Assembly: GCA_965153355.1 (NCBI GenBank)
Contig: OZ231126.1
Coordinates: forward strand, 3,782,001-3,846,000
Direction: 5' to 3'
Source of the DNA: Flaccisagitta enflata
Lineage: Eukaryota; Chaetognatha; Sagittoidea; Aphragmophora
DNA length: 64,000 bases
Both the position numbers and the translations under genes were made by a program. Below are positions 37,501-49,030 of the stretch, in pieces (the first letter of the stretch is position 1; each line of letters starts with the position of its first letter). The notes beneath the pieces were generated by a model. It searched no databases. It was not told the DNA's origin and worked only from the letters and a program-made list of their open reading frames with translations.

Positions 37501-37698
37501 ATCAAAGAAAAAACGAAAAAAAAAAACCGTCGGTTTTCTCTTTTACTTTTTAAGTATGAAAAAGGCCGTAACTTCTAAACTATTGATGCGATTATCCTGA
37601 AATTTGAAATACTAGCTGATGTCATGCTTCTCGACGTACGTGCTAAAAATCTCGATTGTGAACCGTCGTAAAGTTGGACGCACTTCTTTGCCTAAGTG

Positions 37699-40084
37699 GG
37701 CAACATTATTGTCTCTACATTTTATTGTAGCAACAATTAGCAACATGACAAAACTTTAAGCATGTATGCCAGCCGTTTCTATGACTATCATGACAGTGAT
37801 GTTTTTAGTCTTGTACACGCGACTCTACAATCTGCTTTTTCCCTTTTGTCCTGCCACCTATCCATCTGTCCGTCATTCCATCGATCCATCGATAGGTTCA
37901 GCTTTCAAACTTAACCGTTTTTTTTTCAGGGGTGTTGAGCGGCTTTTGGTTTTTCTCTCCCCCCCCCCCGTCTTTGATTTCCTTCCCCCCTCATTTGATT
38001 TTTTAAAAAAATTTTCCCCAAACTTGGTTCTTAAAACATAGAAAATCCATTATCGTTTGAAAGCTCTGCAAAATATCTTTCTAATGCAACGATGCTGGAT
38101 ATTCTAGCTTTTTTTGTTTAGAGATGACAAATGAATGAACAACATGTTCAGTTTTGTAATTTCATTAAAAAAGAACATTTCAGTAAAATAGTAGTTCGCT
38201 TAGAAAAGCTCTCACTCTGAAACCGTTTGAACTACAGGCCTGGGATTGGTCTAGAATGAAAAGAAATTCTGAAATCTCGTGAAAAAAAAAGTGAAAACTA
38301 TTCCTTCTAGTTTTTTAGATGCGTCATCGCATCTCTATAAGAGGGTCTGTCCATCCGTCCGTCCGTCCGTTGGTCCGTCCGTCCATCCGTCTGTCCGTCG
38401 GTCCGTTACGCCTCTTCTAATATCACGCAGATGACGCATCTAGTTGCCCGATCGGGCTTGTTAAAAAACAAAAAAGTGGTCAGATCTTTTATTCCCGTTG
38501 CAATCAATTTTGACATTCTAGACCACACCTTCTTCATCCTAATGTCACTTCTAAATTATTAAAGTTAGGACAGCCAGCAAGGTCCCATTTTGAAGATCTT
38601 TCACAGAGCTTTCCGTGCAAATGGTCATGGAATTTGCCATGTTTTCTTAATTGCGTAGATGTAAAGCACTGACAAACATATCTTATCCCGTTTTGTTTTA
38701 AACCCGAGCTTTACACAACCAGTGTGTAAAATACTAGTTTTCCTATCTTTTTACTTTTTTAGTCGCGTGCACGCGACTACACCCCACTTTGTCCGTTCGT
38801 CCATCCGTCGGTTGGTTGGTTGGTTGGTCTGTTGGTCCATCACACTTTTACTTTTTTTATCAATTTTATTTCTTTAAGTCATTTAAAGTCATTTAAGAGT
38901 ATACTGAGTCATTATAAGTCAATCTGTAAGTCTCGCACGCGACTTATAGGTGTTGGCCTTGTTTCATGGATAGACAGATCATGGACCAATGGACGACCAA
39001 AGCCACTTACAGACACAGTTGCGTGTTCATGTTCGCAACAAAAGTGGTTTCTGCTGTTTCATTCTGTATGCCTGCATGTGTATCCATCTTATCTGTCTGC
39101 AATTGTCCGTTTGTCACAAAACAAAATAGAGAGGCGCGCGTAAACCGCGCAAAAAATTGAAAGTCAATCTGGCTCTCTGACTTTCTTTTTCTGTCACCCT
39201 TTATGTCGGTTTATCTGTCACTGATGGTGTTTACTGTCAGTCTGTTTTTTTACCAATCAATATGTCCATGTACAATTCTGATTCTATGCTTGTTAGCCTT
39301 GTATTGTCCTCTGACCTAAACTTGAAAGAAATAACGACTGGCAGAAAACACTCGCATGGAGTGGGAACAAGACCAGATACACAGCTACCTCAGTCGCGTG
39401 TGGGTGGGCAGGGGCTGTATTTGAGGTCACTTCATCATTTGGGCCGGGACAGTGAGATCAAGAACCGCAAAAAAAAACAAAAGAAGTAAAGTATGATGGA
39501 TGGATGGACCAATGGATGGATGGACCAATGGACTGACAAAGCGGGGTGTAGAGTCGCGTAGCACGCGACTTAAAAAAGCTAAGACTACCAAGATAGACTA
39601 AGATAGACAGAGACAGACAGACAGACAGACACTGCAAAACAGGTCAAACGAAATCACTTGTCTTTCACTTGAAAGATGAAAACAGTTTGTGTGTTTGTTT
39701 GTTTAGATGGCAGAAAATTGAAAATCGGCTAAAATTGAGCAAAATATGCTCATTTAGGGCCAATAATGCTCATTCAGGGCCGGTCGCATAAAAAAATAGT
39801 TGTAAAATTTCCTTCAGGCTATCACTATCGAATTCTAGAGCTTCATGTTAGTAGGTTTACCTCCAAAAATGGTGTAGTTTGCCTATAAATTAGCTCCAAA
39901 GATTAAAAATATGACAAAAATGCTCATTCCGGGGCCCATATGCTCGATCAGGGCCAGGGGCGGTAAGGGATCCCGCCAGATTTCGCCATTTTTGACCTCA
40001 GAAACAGATTCTACGGGTCAGAAACCTTAAGATATCAATCCTCAAATCGCCTGTGATATTCCATCGACATTCTGGACCCCATTA
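37699..40084. repeat. Right arm of the 2.39-kb inverted repeat
   Basis: Inverse of 23336-25723. Differences seen by eye: near 38395 (ATCC versus GTCC), at 38820-38850 (TTGGTCCATCACACTTTTAC versus the left-arm form), and near 39095 (CTGTCTGCAATTG versus CTACAGGTCTTCA). These real differences argue against a simple assembly duplication. Confidence 0.93.
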
Positions 40085-40425
40085 TTCGAGCAACCTCCTT
40101 ATTTTGCTTTACTTCAACGACACTGTACATGTCTGTTTGGCTGACTAAAACTATTGTCTAACTGTATACGTCTGTTAGTCAGTCTAAAACTATTGTCTTT
40201 ACTGAATACATATTCTTTTGTTTTTGTGGACATTTTGCAAGGGTCTTCAGCTTTATTGTCATTGTTTGAAATAGTGAACTGATTTTTCAATGTGTATTTA
40301 ACTGCATTTGGCACTTGTGTGAGTGTTGTTGTGCTCCAACAAACGTTTAAGTTGTTCTTGTCTGTATATGAAAATTTTACTGATTTGTTTATTTTGTTGT
40401 TACAATTTTTTCATCCTTTCATGGG
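40085..40425. other. No gene recognised
   Basis: AT-rich; contains a short internal repeat CTAAAACTATTGTCT (40147 and 40186). Nothing else seen. Confidence 0.5.
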
Positions 40426-40595
40426 TTTTTAGTCACGAACTTGTGACTATAAGAGGCTCTGTCCATCTGTCCCTCCGTCCATCCATCAATCCATCCATCC
40501 GTCGGTTCTAGTGCATGTGTGCGGGAGTTGGGGTTGGGGATGGGGTTGGGACGCCCCCGCCGGCGACGATATTGTAACCCCGCCTTACTTGTTAA
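40426..40595 (-). repeat. Hairpin-ended repeat, subfamily A-like with AGTCACG stem
   Basis: AGTCACGAACTTGTGACTATA: stem AGTCAC / GTGACT, then AAGAGGCTCTGTCCATCTG and the variant body GGGGTTGGGACGCCCCC with end ATTGTAACCCCGCCTTACTTG. It ends 28 bp before the acceptor of the exon at 40623. Confidence 0.83.
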
Positions 40596-40622
40596 ATTGT
40601 TCCTTTTGTTGCCTTTATTCAG

Positions 40623-41238
40623 CGCCCCCACGATTGGGATTCCCCTTCTCCATAACCGGCTTCTTACAAACTCGCGTCAACCAATATTATTCTCCTCCTC
40701 CTCCTCCTCCTTATTCGTCGTTCAGCGCCCCACGATTGGGATTTCCCTTCTCCATTACCAGCTTCTTACAAGCTCGCGTCAACCCATTTTCTCCTCCTCA
40801 TCCTTATTCGTCTCAAGGACCTCATCTCCCTTATCCTCACGGTCCTCATGCTCCACCTCATCCTCATGGTCCTCATCCCCCTCACGGTCCTCATCCTCCT
40901 CCTCGCGGTCCTTATCCACCTCATGGCTCTCACCTTCCTCCTCCTCACGCCATCGGTGGTGATCCTCATCGCATCACCTCTCCACCACCTTCCTCGCATC
41001 CACCACCTCTTCCGTCGAGACCCTCGACCACGCCTACCACAACTCAAGAATCCTCGGCACTCCCGCAGCAGCTGCAGCAGCAACAATCCTCTTCCTCCAC
41101 GACCTCAGCTAGCTCCTCCATGGCGGGACCTGCACCTCCTCCTTCATCGTCGTCTTCAACCTCATCGTCTGCATCTGCTGCTGCTGCTCCACCACCAAAG
41201 GCTTCTTCCTCATCTTCCTCAGCCTCTTCCACTCTCAG
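40623..41238 (+). CDS. Candidate Pro/His/Ser-rich exon of a PHD-finger gene
   Basis: After a good acceptor (CCTTTTGTTGCCTTTATTCAG) the frame reads APPRLGFPFSITGFLQTRVN, then a near-copy SAPRLGFPFSITSFLQARVN 103 bp later whose start again follows a TTCAG acceptor. It continues with PHGPHAPPHPHGPH repeats, Q-, S- and A-rich tracts and PPPSSSSSTSSSAS. A weak donor (CTCAGGTCC) lies at 41238, where a cassette minisatellite begins. This exon-start duplication gives two alternative acceptors in frame. The frame's biased but non-simple composition supports coding; no family recognised. Partners upstream are not found. Confidence 0.5.
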
Positions 41239-41632
41239 GTCCTCTCAGGCCCCAAATCAGCCCTCTTCGACCTCAAACCCTCTCAGATAAAAAATTAATC
41301 CTCCCTGGCCTAAAACAAGCCCTCTTAAATCTGAAGTAGCTAACAGGCCCAAAATTAGCCCACTCAGGCGTGAATCAACCCTCTCAGGCCCCAAATCAGC
41401 CCTCAAATTTTCCCTCCCAGCTTTTGAAGACGCCCTCGTCCCTGATCTTATATAAGCCCTTGGATCCCCTGCTCCAAGCAATTAAATGCCCTCAATTATG
41501 CCCTCTCAGGACATCTGGAAATTCACCCCTGAGACATCAGCGTTTTGGGCCGATGCCCTGCTCTCACTCCATTACTTCGCTTGATTACTTCAAGCAGGGC
41601 ATCGGGTACCGCTGACCATGTGCGATCCTTGA
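41239..41632 (-). repeat. Minisatellite cassette, partial
   Basis: CCTCTCAGGCCCCAAATCAG units followed by the reversed head GCAGGGCATCGGGTACCGCTGACC. The barcode end is missing; the array abuts the Pro-rich exon. Confidence 0.7.
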
Positions 41633-41720
41633 ATGACTAGTTTCTTATGTGCCTCTTCTTATAGTTGCTGCAATTGCCACAATTGTTATCTCATACCCAT
41701 CTATCTCTTATCTCCTACAG

Positions 41721-41780
41721 TTGCTGTTCTGCGACAATTGCGATCGTCGATACCACATGTACTGCTTGCAACCACCCCTT
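41721..41780 (+). pseudogene. Half PHD finger exon
   Basis: After the acceptor TCTTATCTCCTACAG the frame reads [20 protein letters not shown] and then a stop. C-D-x-C-D-R-x-Y-H-M-x-C-L is the middle of a PHD zinc finger of the DPF/BAZ type (histone-tail reader). No donor follows, so the exon as it stands cannot be completed by splicing. Confidence 0.72.
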
Positions 41781-41812
41781 TAATCTCATGCCTTTATTTC
41801 TTATCCCTCCAA

Positions 41813-41891
41813 TTGCTGTTTTGTGTGGATTTGCAATTGCGGTTACCACATGTATTGCTTGCAACCTCCTTGCAGGAAGATGACCCTAAAG
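41813..41891 (+). pseudogene. Second, frame-shifted PHD-half copy
   Basis: TTGCTGTTTTGTGTGGATTTG is one base longer than the copy at 41721 and has lost the first cysteine pair in frame, but keeps [10 protein letters not shown] and continues into LQEDDPKG, the expected following PHD residues, with a donor GTTAGC. A still weaker copy (TTGCTGCAATTGCCACAATTG) lies at 41663. Together they form a decaying tandem exon array, about 57-92 bp apart. Confidence 0.65.
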
Positions 41892-42189
41892 GTTAGCTTT
41901 ACTACTACAACCACCAATACATTATCAACCCCTAAAATGTCACGCCAAACGAATTTCCGCATGAGAAAAAAACTTTGCCGCCATGTTATTTTAAGTCCCA
42001 ATACATCACAAACACTGGGATTGTGGTCTGATGCGGGGTCATTGATGCCTACGTTTATAGGGCTATCCGAGACAGTGTGTGAGATGAAGAGCAAGAGAGT
42101 GCAAGAGAGAGCGAGAGAGAGCGAGAGAGAGAGCGAGAGAATGAGCGAGAGAGAGAACAACTTTTGAGTTGTGTTGTTTTCTTCCTTTT

Positions 42190-42615
42190 TTTGGGCAGCA
42201 GCCCCAAAGGGGACGAAGTCCTGTAGAACACAGGGGGACTTTCGTTCGTCCATTCGTTCGTTTGTTTGTTCGTCCCCCCCCCTTCATCACGCCTCTCAGG
42301 CCTCAAATCTTGCCTCTCAGGCCTCAAATCTGGCCTCTCAGGCCTCAAATCTGGCCTCTCAGGCCTCTCAGGCCTCAAATCTGGCCTCTCAGGCCTCAAA
42401 TCCGGCCTCTCAGGCCCAAAATCCAACCTCTCAGACCTCAAACCTGGCCTCTCAGGCCTCATGAGTCATGCCTCTCTAGCCTCAAATCCAAATTCTCAGG
42501 CCTCAAATCTGGCCTCTCAGGCCTCCAATTGGGCCTCTCAGGCCTCAAATCTGGCCTCTCAGGCCTCAAATCTGGCCTCTCAGCCCTCAAATCCAGCCTC
42601 TCAAGCCCAGGGTCC
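42190..42615 (+). repeat. Minisatellite cassette, barcode type i, right end lost
   Basis: GGGCAGCAGCCCCAAAGGGG, GTCCTGTAGAACACAGGGGG, then CTCTCAGGCCTCAAATCTGG units to about 42610. Sequence after that is unique-looking. Confidence 0.8.
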
Positions 42616-43149
42616 GACAAAATTTTTCGCTGCCTACGAGCAAAAAATTTGAACCGGTCCCTGCCTACAAAATTTGCGTATGATTTTCGCATGATTGCAA
42701 TAGCAAAAAAAATGAAGGTAATATGCAGTGATCAACCAACTGAATTTTTTACACATGACACATGACCCTATACAGGTAGAGCTGAATAAAACACATCGTG
42801 TATGAAAAAAATCCTCTTATGTATCATTTGCTCTTTGTTCACCATGAACTTAATGGCAAAACTTTGTAGGCATGGATTTTTTCAATTTTTAAATTTTCAT
42901 CTTCTTTGTTGCTCTCTTTCTGTTTTTTTTTCCTCTTGTTTTTTCTTTTCTTTTCTCTCTCTTTCTTTTCTCTCTTTGTTTTTTCCCCTCTTTCTTTCTC
43001 TTTTTCCCTCTCTCTTTCTCTTTTCCCCTCTTTCTTTCTCTTCTACCGTCTTTTTTTTTCCTCTCTTCGTCGCCCACTCTTTTCTTTCCTCTGCTGCCTA
43101 CAAAACTGCTCGCTGCCTTGGATCATTGCTCCCAAGCTCCCGCACTTTG
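42616..43149. other. No gene recognised
   Basis: Includes an irregular CTTTTTC-rich pyrimidine tract at 42900-43085. The direct pair CGCTGCCTACGAGCAAA / CTGCCTACAAAA is minor. No supported exon. Confidence 0.5.
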
Positions 43150-43625
43150 TCGTACCCTGCTCAAGCCCCAAATCAAGCCTCTCGGGTCTAAAATCCAACC
43201 TCTCAGGCCCAAAATCCAACCTCTCAGACCTCAAACCTGGCCTCTCAGGCCTCATGCCTCTCAGGTCTCAAATCCAAATTCTCAGGCCTAAAATCTGGCC
43301 TCTCAGGCCTCAAATCTGGCCTTTCAAGCCCTAATCCCGAACTCTCTCAAGTCTCGAGTCAGCCCTCTCAAACTTCCAATTGGCATTGTCAGGCCTTACA
43401 TCAGCCTTCCCAGACTTCAGTTTAGGCTCTTGAAGGCCTTCTGTCAGCCCTCTATAGCAGCTCATCCACTTCTTCAGGCAGGACAAACGAAAGTCCCCCT
43501 GTGTTCTACAGGACTTTGTCCCCTTTGGGGCCGCTGCCCTGCTTCTCCTCACTCCAATTCACAATCACTCAAAGCAGGGCAATGGGTATCGCTGACCAAA
43601 TATTGCCCTTGGGCGACCTGCTTTT
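43150..43625 (-). repeat. Minisatellite cassette, barcode type i, reverse orientation
   Basis: CCTCTCAGGCCTCAAATCTGG-type units, then AAAGTCCCCCTGTGTTCTAC, GGCCGCTGCCCTGC and the reversed head GGGTATCGCTGACCAAATAT with GGGCGACCTGC. Confidence 0.8.
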
Positions 43626-43635
43626 CTTTCATTTT

Positions 43636-43985
43636 TGGGCAGCGGCCCCGAAGGGGACGAAGTCCTGTAGAACACAGGGGGAATCTGTCCGTCCGTCCGT
43701 CCGTCCGTCCCCCCCCCCTGCCCCACCCTCAGGGCTTTGACTCCTTTGGGGCCCAAATCGAAACTGTATCGCCCAAATCCAGCCAAAATGGGCCAAATCC
43801 AGGCAAAATTGCCCGAGACAAGGAATATGGGCCAAATCTGGCTAGAAAATCTGACAGATTCCCCCTGTGTTCTACAGGACTTCGTCCCCTTCGGGGCCGC
43901 TGCCCTGCTCCCTCTCAACCTTAATCACTTTCTACTCAAGCAGGGCACGGGTACCGCTGACCACTTACTGCCTTTGGGCTGCTAT
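43636..43985 (-). repeat. Minisatellite cassette, barcode type i, complete short form
   Basis: GGGCAGCGGCCCCGAAGGGG and GTCCTGTAGAACACAGGGGG, (GTCC)n, short array of GCCCAAATCCAGCCAAAATG units, then CCCTGTGTTCTACAGGACTT, CGGGGCCGCTGCCCTGC and GCACGGGTACCGCTGACC. It follows the previous cassette by 10 bp. Confidence 0.87.
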
Positions 43986-44041
43986 TTCTATCTCTTAGTT
44001 TCTCATACATCGTTTTTCAGGCAGCAGCCCTGAGTGCGAAC

Positions 44042-44180
44042 TTTTTTAGTCGCGGATACGCGACTCTACACCTTGCCGTGTCGGTCGGTTGGTCCGTCAC
44101 ATTTTTGAATTCCGAGCGGTTTTCGCATTACTGTTCCTGCCCATCTGTACGCGACTGGATTGCCGTGTATCCAGCCTAGT
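44042..44180 (-). repeat. Hairpin-ended repeat, subfamily B
   Basis: TTAGTCGCGGATACGCGACTC, TACACCTTGCCGTGTCGGTC, GAATTCCGAGCGGTTTTCGC, ACGCGACTGGATTGCCGTG, CCAGCCTAGTT. Other copies of this short form: 50434-50600, 50645-50806 and 61084-61240. Confidence 0.88.
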
Positions 44181-44636
44181 TAGAACAAAGGATGACTTCC
44201 ATTTGTCTGTCCATTCCTTTGTTTGTTCCCCCTCAATCAGGCCTCTCAGGCTTCAAATCAGGCCTCTCAGGCTTCAAAATAGGCCTCCCGAGTCGGATAT
44301 CTCTGACCACAAATAGCTTTTGGGTGACGGGTTTCCTTTCTTCCCCCCTCTCTCTCTCTCTTTCTTTCTTCCTCTTTCTTTCTTCCTCTCTTTCTTAGCT
44401 CTTTCTTTCTTTGCTCATTCTTTCTTTCAAAATGTTACGGGACCGATGGACCGACGGACCGACCAACAGAGCAAGGTGTAGAGTCGAGTGCACGAGAATG
44501 TCGAGAATGATGATGTTTCTTTTAAACTTCGTAGCAGAATTACTACGGTCAAGGGGCTTTAAAATCTCTGACAATGTTTTTCTTTCCCTCAATTTCTATA
44601 AGTTGGCGCATGTTAGTAGCCGAAATTAAGCTTTGT

Positions 44637-45048
44637 TGCTTACAGAGGAAGGAGAAATATAAGATGTGAACCCCCTTAAAACTGTAGCACCCCCCTTACA
44701 GCTCAAACTACAGCAATAAATAATAAATTTATTATTGTTAATAAAAGTTTATGACTATACAAATAGCATCTTCAGAAAGATTTTACAATTTTCATTCCAG
44801 TCTCAAATTATAATGAAAAATCCTTGATTTTATGCATTTATAATAATAGTTAATTTCAATGTTTTATTAAACTATATCTTGATTTAAAAAATAAAAATGA
44901 AAAATCGCTCTGATGAGGCCACTTGTATTAATATTAATATTTTTCCAGTACCTTTAAAATATTTATAATCTAATTGATTAAAGCTGTAGGTGGGGGTGCT
45001 ACAGTTTTCAGGGGGTTCACACCTTATATTAACCTTCTCTCTGTAAGC
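44637..45048. mobile_element. Foldback element, about 412 bp
   Basis: GCTTACAGAGGAAGGAGAAA..GATGTGAACCCCCTT and CTGTAGCACCCCCC at the left are inverted as GGTGCTACAGTTTTCAGGGG, GTTCACACCTTATATTAACC and CTCTCTGTAAGC at the right. AT-rich centre near 44840, itself AATTATAATG/CATTATAA-like. Confidence 0.83.
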
Positions 45049-45184
45049 TTGAAATTTGTAAAACAAGAGTTTCGTTGAAGTGCCGATAACATGAGTTCTG
45101 CAGTACGTAATTGTCAACTACGTACAACGCAGATTGCTTGTGCCTCTAGTGATAAAGTTTATTTCAGACCTTCAGCGATTCTTT

Positions 45185-45440
45185 CTAAGTGAGTCCTCGC
45201 ACTTCTAAGAGGTCATGTCCGTAGGTCGGTCGGTTGGTCGGTCGGTCACGCAAACGTTTGAAATGCGCATAACGGCTGATTCTGACGTATTTCTTCATTC
45301 CTATCACCTTTCATGCCTCACCACATTCATATATTGATTCATGAATCATTTATTTATTCATTCATTCATTTATGAAAAACGTTCATTTACAAAATCTTAA
45401 TCAAGCGAGGCGCACTAATTGGCCTTCACTTGGCCTTGTT
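45185..45440 (-). repeat. Hairpin-ended repeat, subfamily D
   Basis: AAGTGAGTCCTCGCACTTCT (one stem mismatch), AAGAGGTCATGTCC, GCTGATTCTGACGTATTTC, TTCATGCCTCACCACATTCAT, (ATTCATT)n, GCGAGGCGCACTAATTGGCC, TTCACTTGGCCTTGTT. Confidence 0.87.
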
Positions 45441-45877
45441 GTATTTGTTCTAGCTCTCGAACCTGCGGCTAAGCGTGGAGGTACTGGAGATGTATATGTA
45501 AAGAGACCGGATTGCTCCTACAGCCAATGGCAAAACCGTTAGTGCCGCTGAGTGCAAACATTTTATTTTTAGTCAACTGCAGGGCCCAGTCAAGATGAAA
45601 ATCTTGCACTTCCTGTTTGGCTTTTCTTGGATTACTTAAATATTCCAGATGTGTAGAAGTTCTGTTTGCGGTAAAATAAAGAATTTTGAATTTTTAGATT
45701 TTGTCAGTACATTAATAAATATTTTTTTAGTCTTCTTATTGATCAAATAAATTTATTGAATACCTTATTGAGTACCTTGAAATGGTCATAAAAGGTGCCC
45801 CTTTTTTCAATGCGCCGCAGTGTAGGTAGAGCAGGGTAAAACTGGTCACCCGGGGAGAAATGGTTCACCTGCTTTTC

Positions 45878-46104
45878 AGTCACGTGCACGCGACTCCAAC
45901 CCACTGTCTGTCTATCGGTCAGTCTGTCTGTTAGTAACGCTTTGTGTTTTTCCATTGTTTTCCTTCGTTTTAAGTCATTTTAAGTTATCTAAAGTTAATT
46001 GAGCCTTTATTTTAAGGTCAATTTACATTTAGTCTTTTAGTATTTTAGTCTTTTGGTGTTATGGTCTTAACAACCGCACGCGGCTGTAAGGTGTTGGCCT
46101 TGTT
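45878..46104 (-). repeat. Hairpin-ended repeat, subfamily B (AAGTCATTT body)
   Basis: CAGTCACGTGCACGCGACTCC, GGTCAGTCTGTCTGTTAGTAACG, TTTAAGTCATTTTAAGTTATC, CCGCACGCGGCTGTAAGGTG and TTGGCCTTGTT. Followed at 46121-46459 by a copy in the opposite orientation. Confidence 0.83.
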
Positions 46105-46120
46105 ACATAGAGACTGTGAA

Positions 46121-46459
46121 AACAAGGCTAACAGTCCCGTGCGGGACATGAATAACTTAAGATGGCTTATATTGACTTTAAATGACTGAAGATTACTTTA
46201 AATGTTTTACCATGGCTTATAAACATTACTTTAAATGACTTAAAAAACATAAAATGATGTAAAATGACTTAAATGAATAAATTTACCTGATTGACTTAAG
46301 TGATTCAATATAACTTTTAATGACCAAAAATGACAAACAACTTAAAGAAATAAAAAAAAATTAAAGTTTGACAGACGGGCCGACCAACCAACCGACGGGC
46401 CGACCAACCAACCGTCGGACGGACCAAGCAGGTTGTAGAGTCGTGCATGCGAGTTAAAA
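46121..46459 (+). repeat. Hairpin-ended repeat, subfamily B (AAGTCATTT body), long
   Basis: AACAAGGCTAACAGTCCCGTG, GACTTTAAATGACTGAAGAT-type units, CCGACCAACCAACCGACGGG, and eroded hairpin AGAGTCGTGCATGCGAGTTAAAA. Confidence 0.8.
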
Positions 46460-46559
46460 TTGCCGATTATGATAATTAAGGAAGGTTAATTGTATCTATA
46501 TTTAGTCGCGTGCTACGCTACACTCGTTTGGCCCTTTGGTCCTTCGCTCCGTCTGTCAC

Positions 46560-46989
46560 ATTTTTAGATGCGTCCGTCAAGAACACATCTCTATAAGAGG
46601 GTCTGTCCATCTGTTGGTCCATTGGTCCGTCGGTCGGTCCATTACGCCTGTGAAAAAATCGCGTTTCTTGGCTGTTTTTGGTCACGGTGAGATCCTACAC
46701 TGAAACAAATGATCAACCAACGTGTTTTGAGAGTCTTTTCATCCGTCTGTCGTCCATCTGTCTCTCTGTACATATGAAAGTTGGACAACATTACTACTCA
46801 ACCCAATCTAAACAAAGGACAAGAGCCTTTGGAGCTCTCAATGGTGTTTAATCCGGACCCATCACAACTTTCCTTAAAATTTTCATAAGTTCTTTCATAT
46901 GATTTATCATAAGTTCTTTCACATGATCAATACACATGATCAATACACGCTAAGACACAGCCCGGACGCATCGTTGCCCGGTCGGACTG
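46560..46989 (-). repeat. Hairpin-ended repeat, subfamily C, long form
   Basis: TTTTTAGATGCGTCCGTCAAG..ACACATCTCTATAAGAGGG, GGTCCGTCGGTCGGTCCATT, the same ACGGTGAGATCCTACACTGAA insert as in the 34355 copy, and CGGACGCATCGTTGCCCGGTC. Confidence 0.82.
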
Positions 46990-47169
46990 TTTTTTTTATT
47001 TGTTGACCTCAATCCTCCTGCCTTGTGGTGACCTCAATCCTCCTGCCTTGTGGTGACCACAAATACGGTCCCTGCCCGCCCGCCCGCGACTGGGTAGCCG
47101 TATTCGGCCTTGTTGATGAAAACGGAATTTTAATGTAGGTTGCAATGGCAAGGATGTATATAGTTCTAT

Positions 47170-47475
47170 GATCATTGATTAGTCCCCCCCTGCCTTTGAT
47201 TTTCTTCCCCGTGACGCGTTGCGTCGCGTTACAAAATCTATGATTTTCTTACCCATATAGCAATAAAACAGTGTTTTAAAGGTTTAAATAGCGTTAAGTT
47301 GTGTTTTACTAATAAGTTTTTATGTTTTGGTACTGCCAAAAGTTTTTTTCTCCCCAAATTTTCTTTTTTTTTTCTTTTTCCCTCTTACTTTTTTTCCCCA
47401 TCTCCAAGCCCTTTTCTTATTTCCCCCCCCCCACCCCCGAATGTAGAACTATATACAGGCCTGTGTAATAGTATG
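47170..47475 (+). repeat. Dispersed direct repeat, copy 1
   Basis: CCCCCCTGCCTTTGATTTTC, GACGCGTTGCGTCGCGTTAC, GTTTTGGTACTGCCAAAAGT and CCCCATCTCCAAGCCC also occur, in the same order, at 48755-49030 (copy 2). Function unknown. The copies are 1.6 kb apart. Confidence 0.8.
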
Positions 47476-48754
47476 GAACTAAGCAGCGGCAAACCAGCAA
47501 GAAATGGAGGTAAAAAAAGATGTCGTAATTTTTAAATCACCTTTGCGATACTAAATATGAATAAATATGATAGGTATTTGATCAATTTTCAATCAGAATT
47601 ACTTGGAAATGCATTATTGCCTGATCCTGTGATTTTTTTTACGATGAAACTTGATAAAATTTAAAGAAAATGGAGAAGGGCCTTAAAAATCACCTCCTGA
47701 GGTAAGATTTGTCTGTCGGTCCATTATGCCTCATTTAATATCACGCAGATGACGCATCTAGTTGCCCGCCTAGGCTTGGTTAGATGCATCCTCGTATCAC
47801 TACTATAGACTGTGTCCATTGGTTGGTCGGTCAGTTGGTCGGTTGGTTGGTCGGTAATGCATTCAATAAAAACATCAAAATCATGCATTTCTTCAACAGT
47901 TACATGGTTCTACGCAATAAAAGTAGCATACATTCAGCGACTCATTCATTCATTAATTCATTTATTCATTCATAGATGACAGTAATTGATAAAACGAGAA
48001 AAAAACTAAGTAGGAACGTTTGCTCAGCTGTTTCAGGGATGAAGCATCATGGAAAAAAGTTGACTGAAATTTTTAAAGTGCTTATATTTTTGAATTTTAT
48101 TGTTATAAATGCTTAAATAGTGATTATACTAAGTTGGTTCAGCATCATAAGACCCAGAATAACAAGATTGACCTTTTTTTGTCGCAAAAAAAATCTTCAT
48201 TAATTCAGGATTAAGAATACCATGTTAGAAACTTTAATTACGCTAACAAAAGAGCCTGTACTCGGCTGTACTCTTGGGGATTGACCAATATGACAATGCT
48301 GATTGCAAATCTATCTTCAGAAAAATTTTCAATTAATCCTGAATAACGCTGTAGTTCCATAAAGTTGGCCCATTTAGATGATAAATTTGTGTTTTGGTGT
48401 CCAAGAATTGTTATTGATTTGTATAGGTTTGTATTACAGTTGTGTGCAGGTTGTCGCATACCTGTCACACTGAAATCTCAATCCTAACATAAAATGTCCT
48501 AGGGTTGACCTCTAGTTGTCCCATACTTGTCCTAGTGTTGTCCAAGGGTTATATTAGGAATCCTTAACTTTGTCTCAGACGTTCAAGGTACAGACACAAA
48601 AAGTACACATATGAAGTGAGGAGAGCCCAAAAGCTATAGCAGCCTCTTGATGGAGCGATCAACTTACCAACAAGCCAACCAACCAATAAACAAATTAATT
48701 GCCCTAATATTGCATAGCAACTGACCAGGGGTGTATGATTATAAAATTGAGTGG
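47476..48754. other. Repeat remnants, no gene seen
   Basis: Contains a subfamily C tail (GATGACGCATCTAGTTGCCC near 47750) joined to an eroded new hairpin (AGATGCATCCTCGTATC), a GGTTGGTCGG run and a small inverted pair ATTAATTCAGGATTAAGAAT / ATTAATCCTGAATAAC (48190-48350). Confidence 0.5.
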
Positions 48755-49030
48755 CATTTGATTTTATTCCCCCCCTGCATTTGATTTTCTTCCCAGCGAC
48801 GCGTTGCGTTACAAAATCTTTGATTTCCTTATCCTCAAAGCTGTTAAACAGTGAATTTTAGGTTTTAATAGTGTTAAATTGTGTTGTAGTAATTACATTT
48901 TACCTTTTGGTACTGCCAAAAGTGTAAAATCTTCAATTTTTTTTTTCTTTTTTTCAAGCTTTTCTTCCCCATCTCCAAACCATTTGATTTTATTCCTCTA
49001 AATACTCAACATTATACACGCCTGCAACTG
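48755..49030 (+). repeat. Dispersed direct repeat, copy 2
   Basis: Diverged copy of 47170-47475, sharing GACGCGTTGCGTTACAAAATC and TTTTGGTACTGCCAAAAGTG. Confidence 0.78.

Noticed and set aside
37699-40084. Right arm as an assembly artefact of the left arm
   Set aside because: Several real differences between arms (near 38395, 38830 and 39095) make a copied contig unlikely, though long reads would be decisive.
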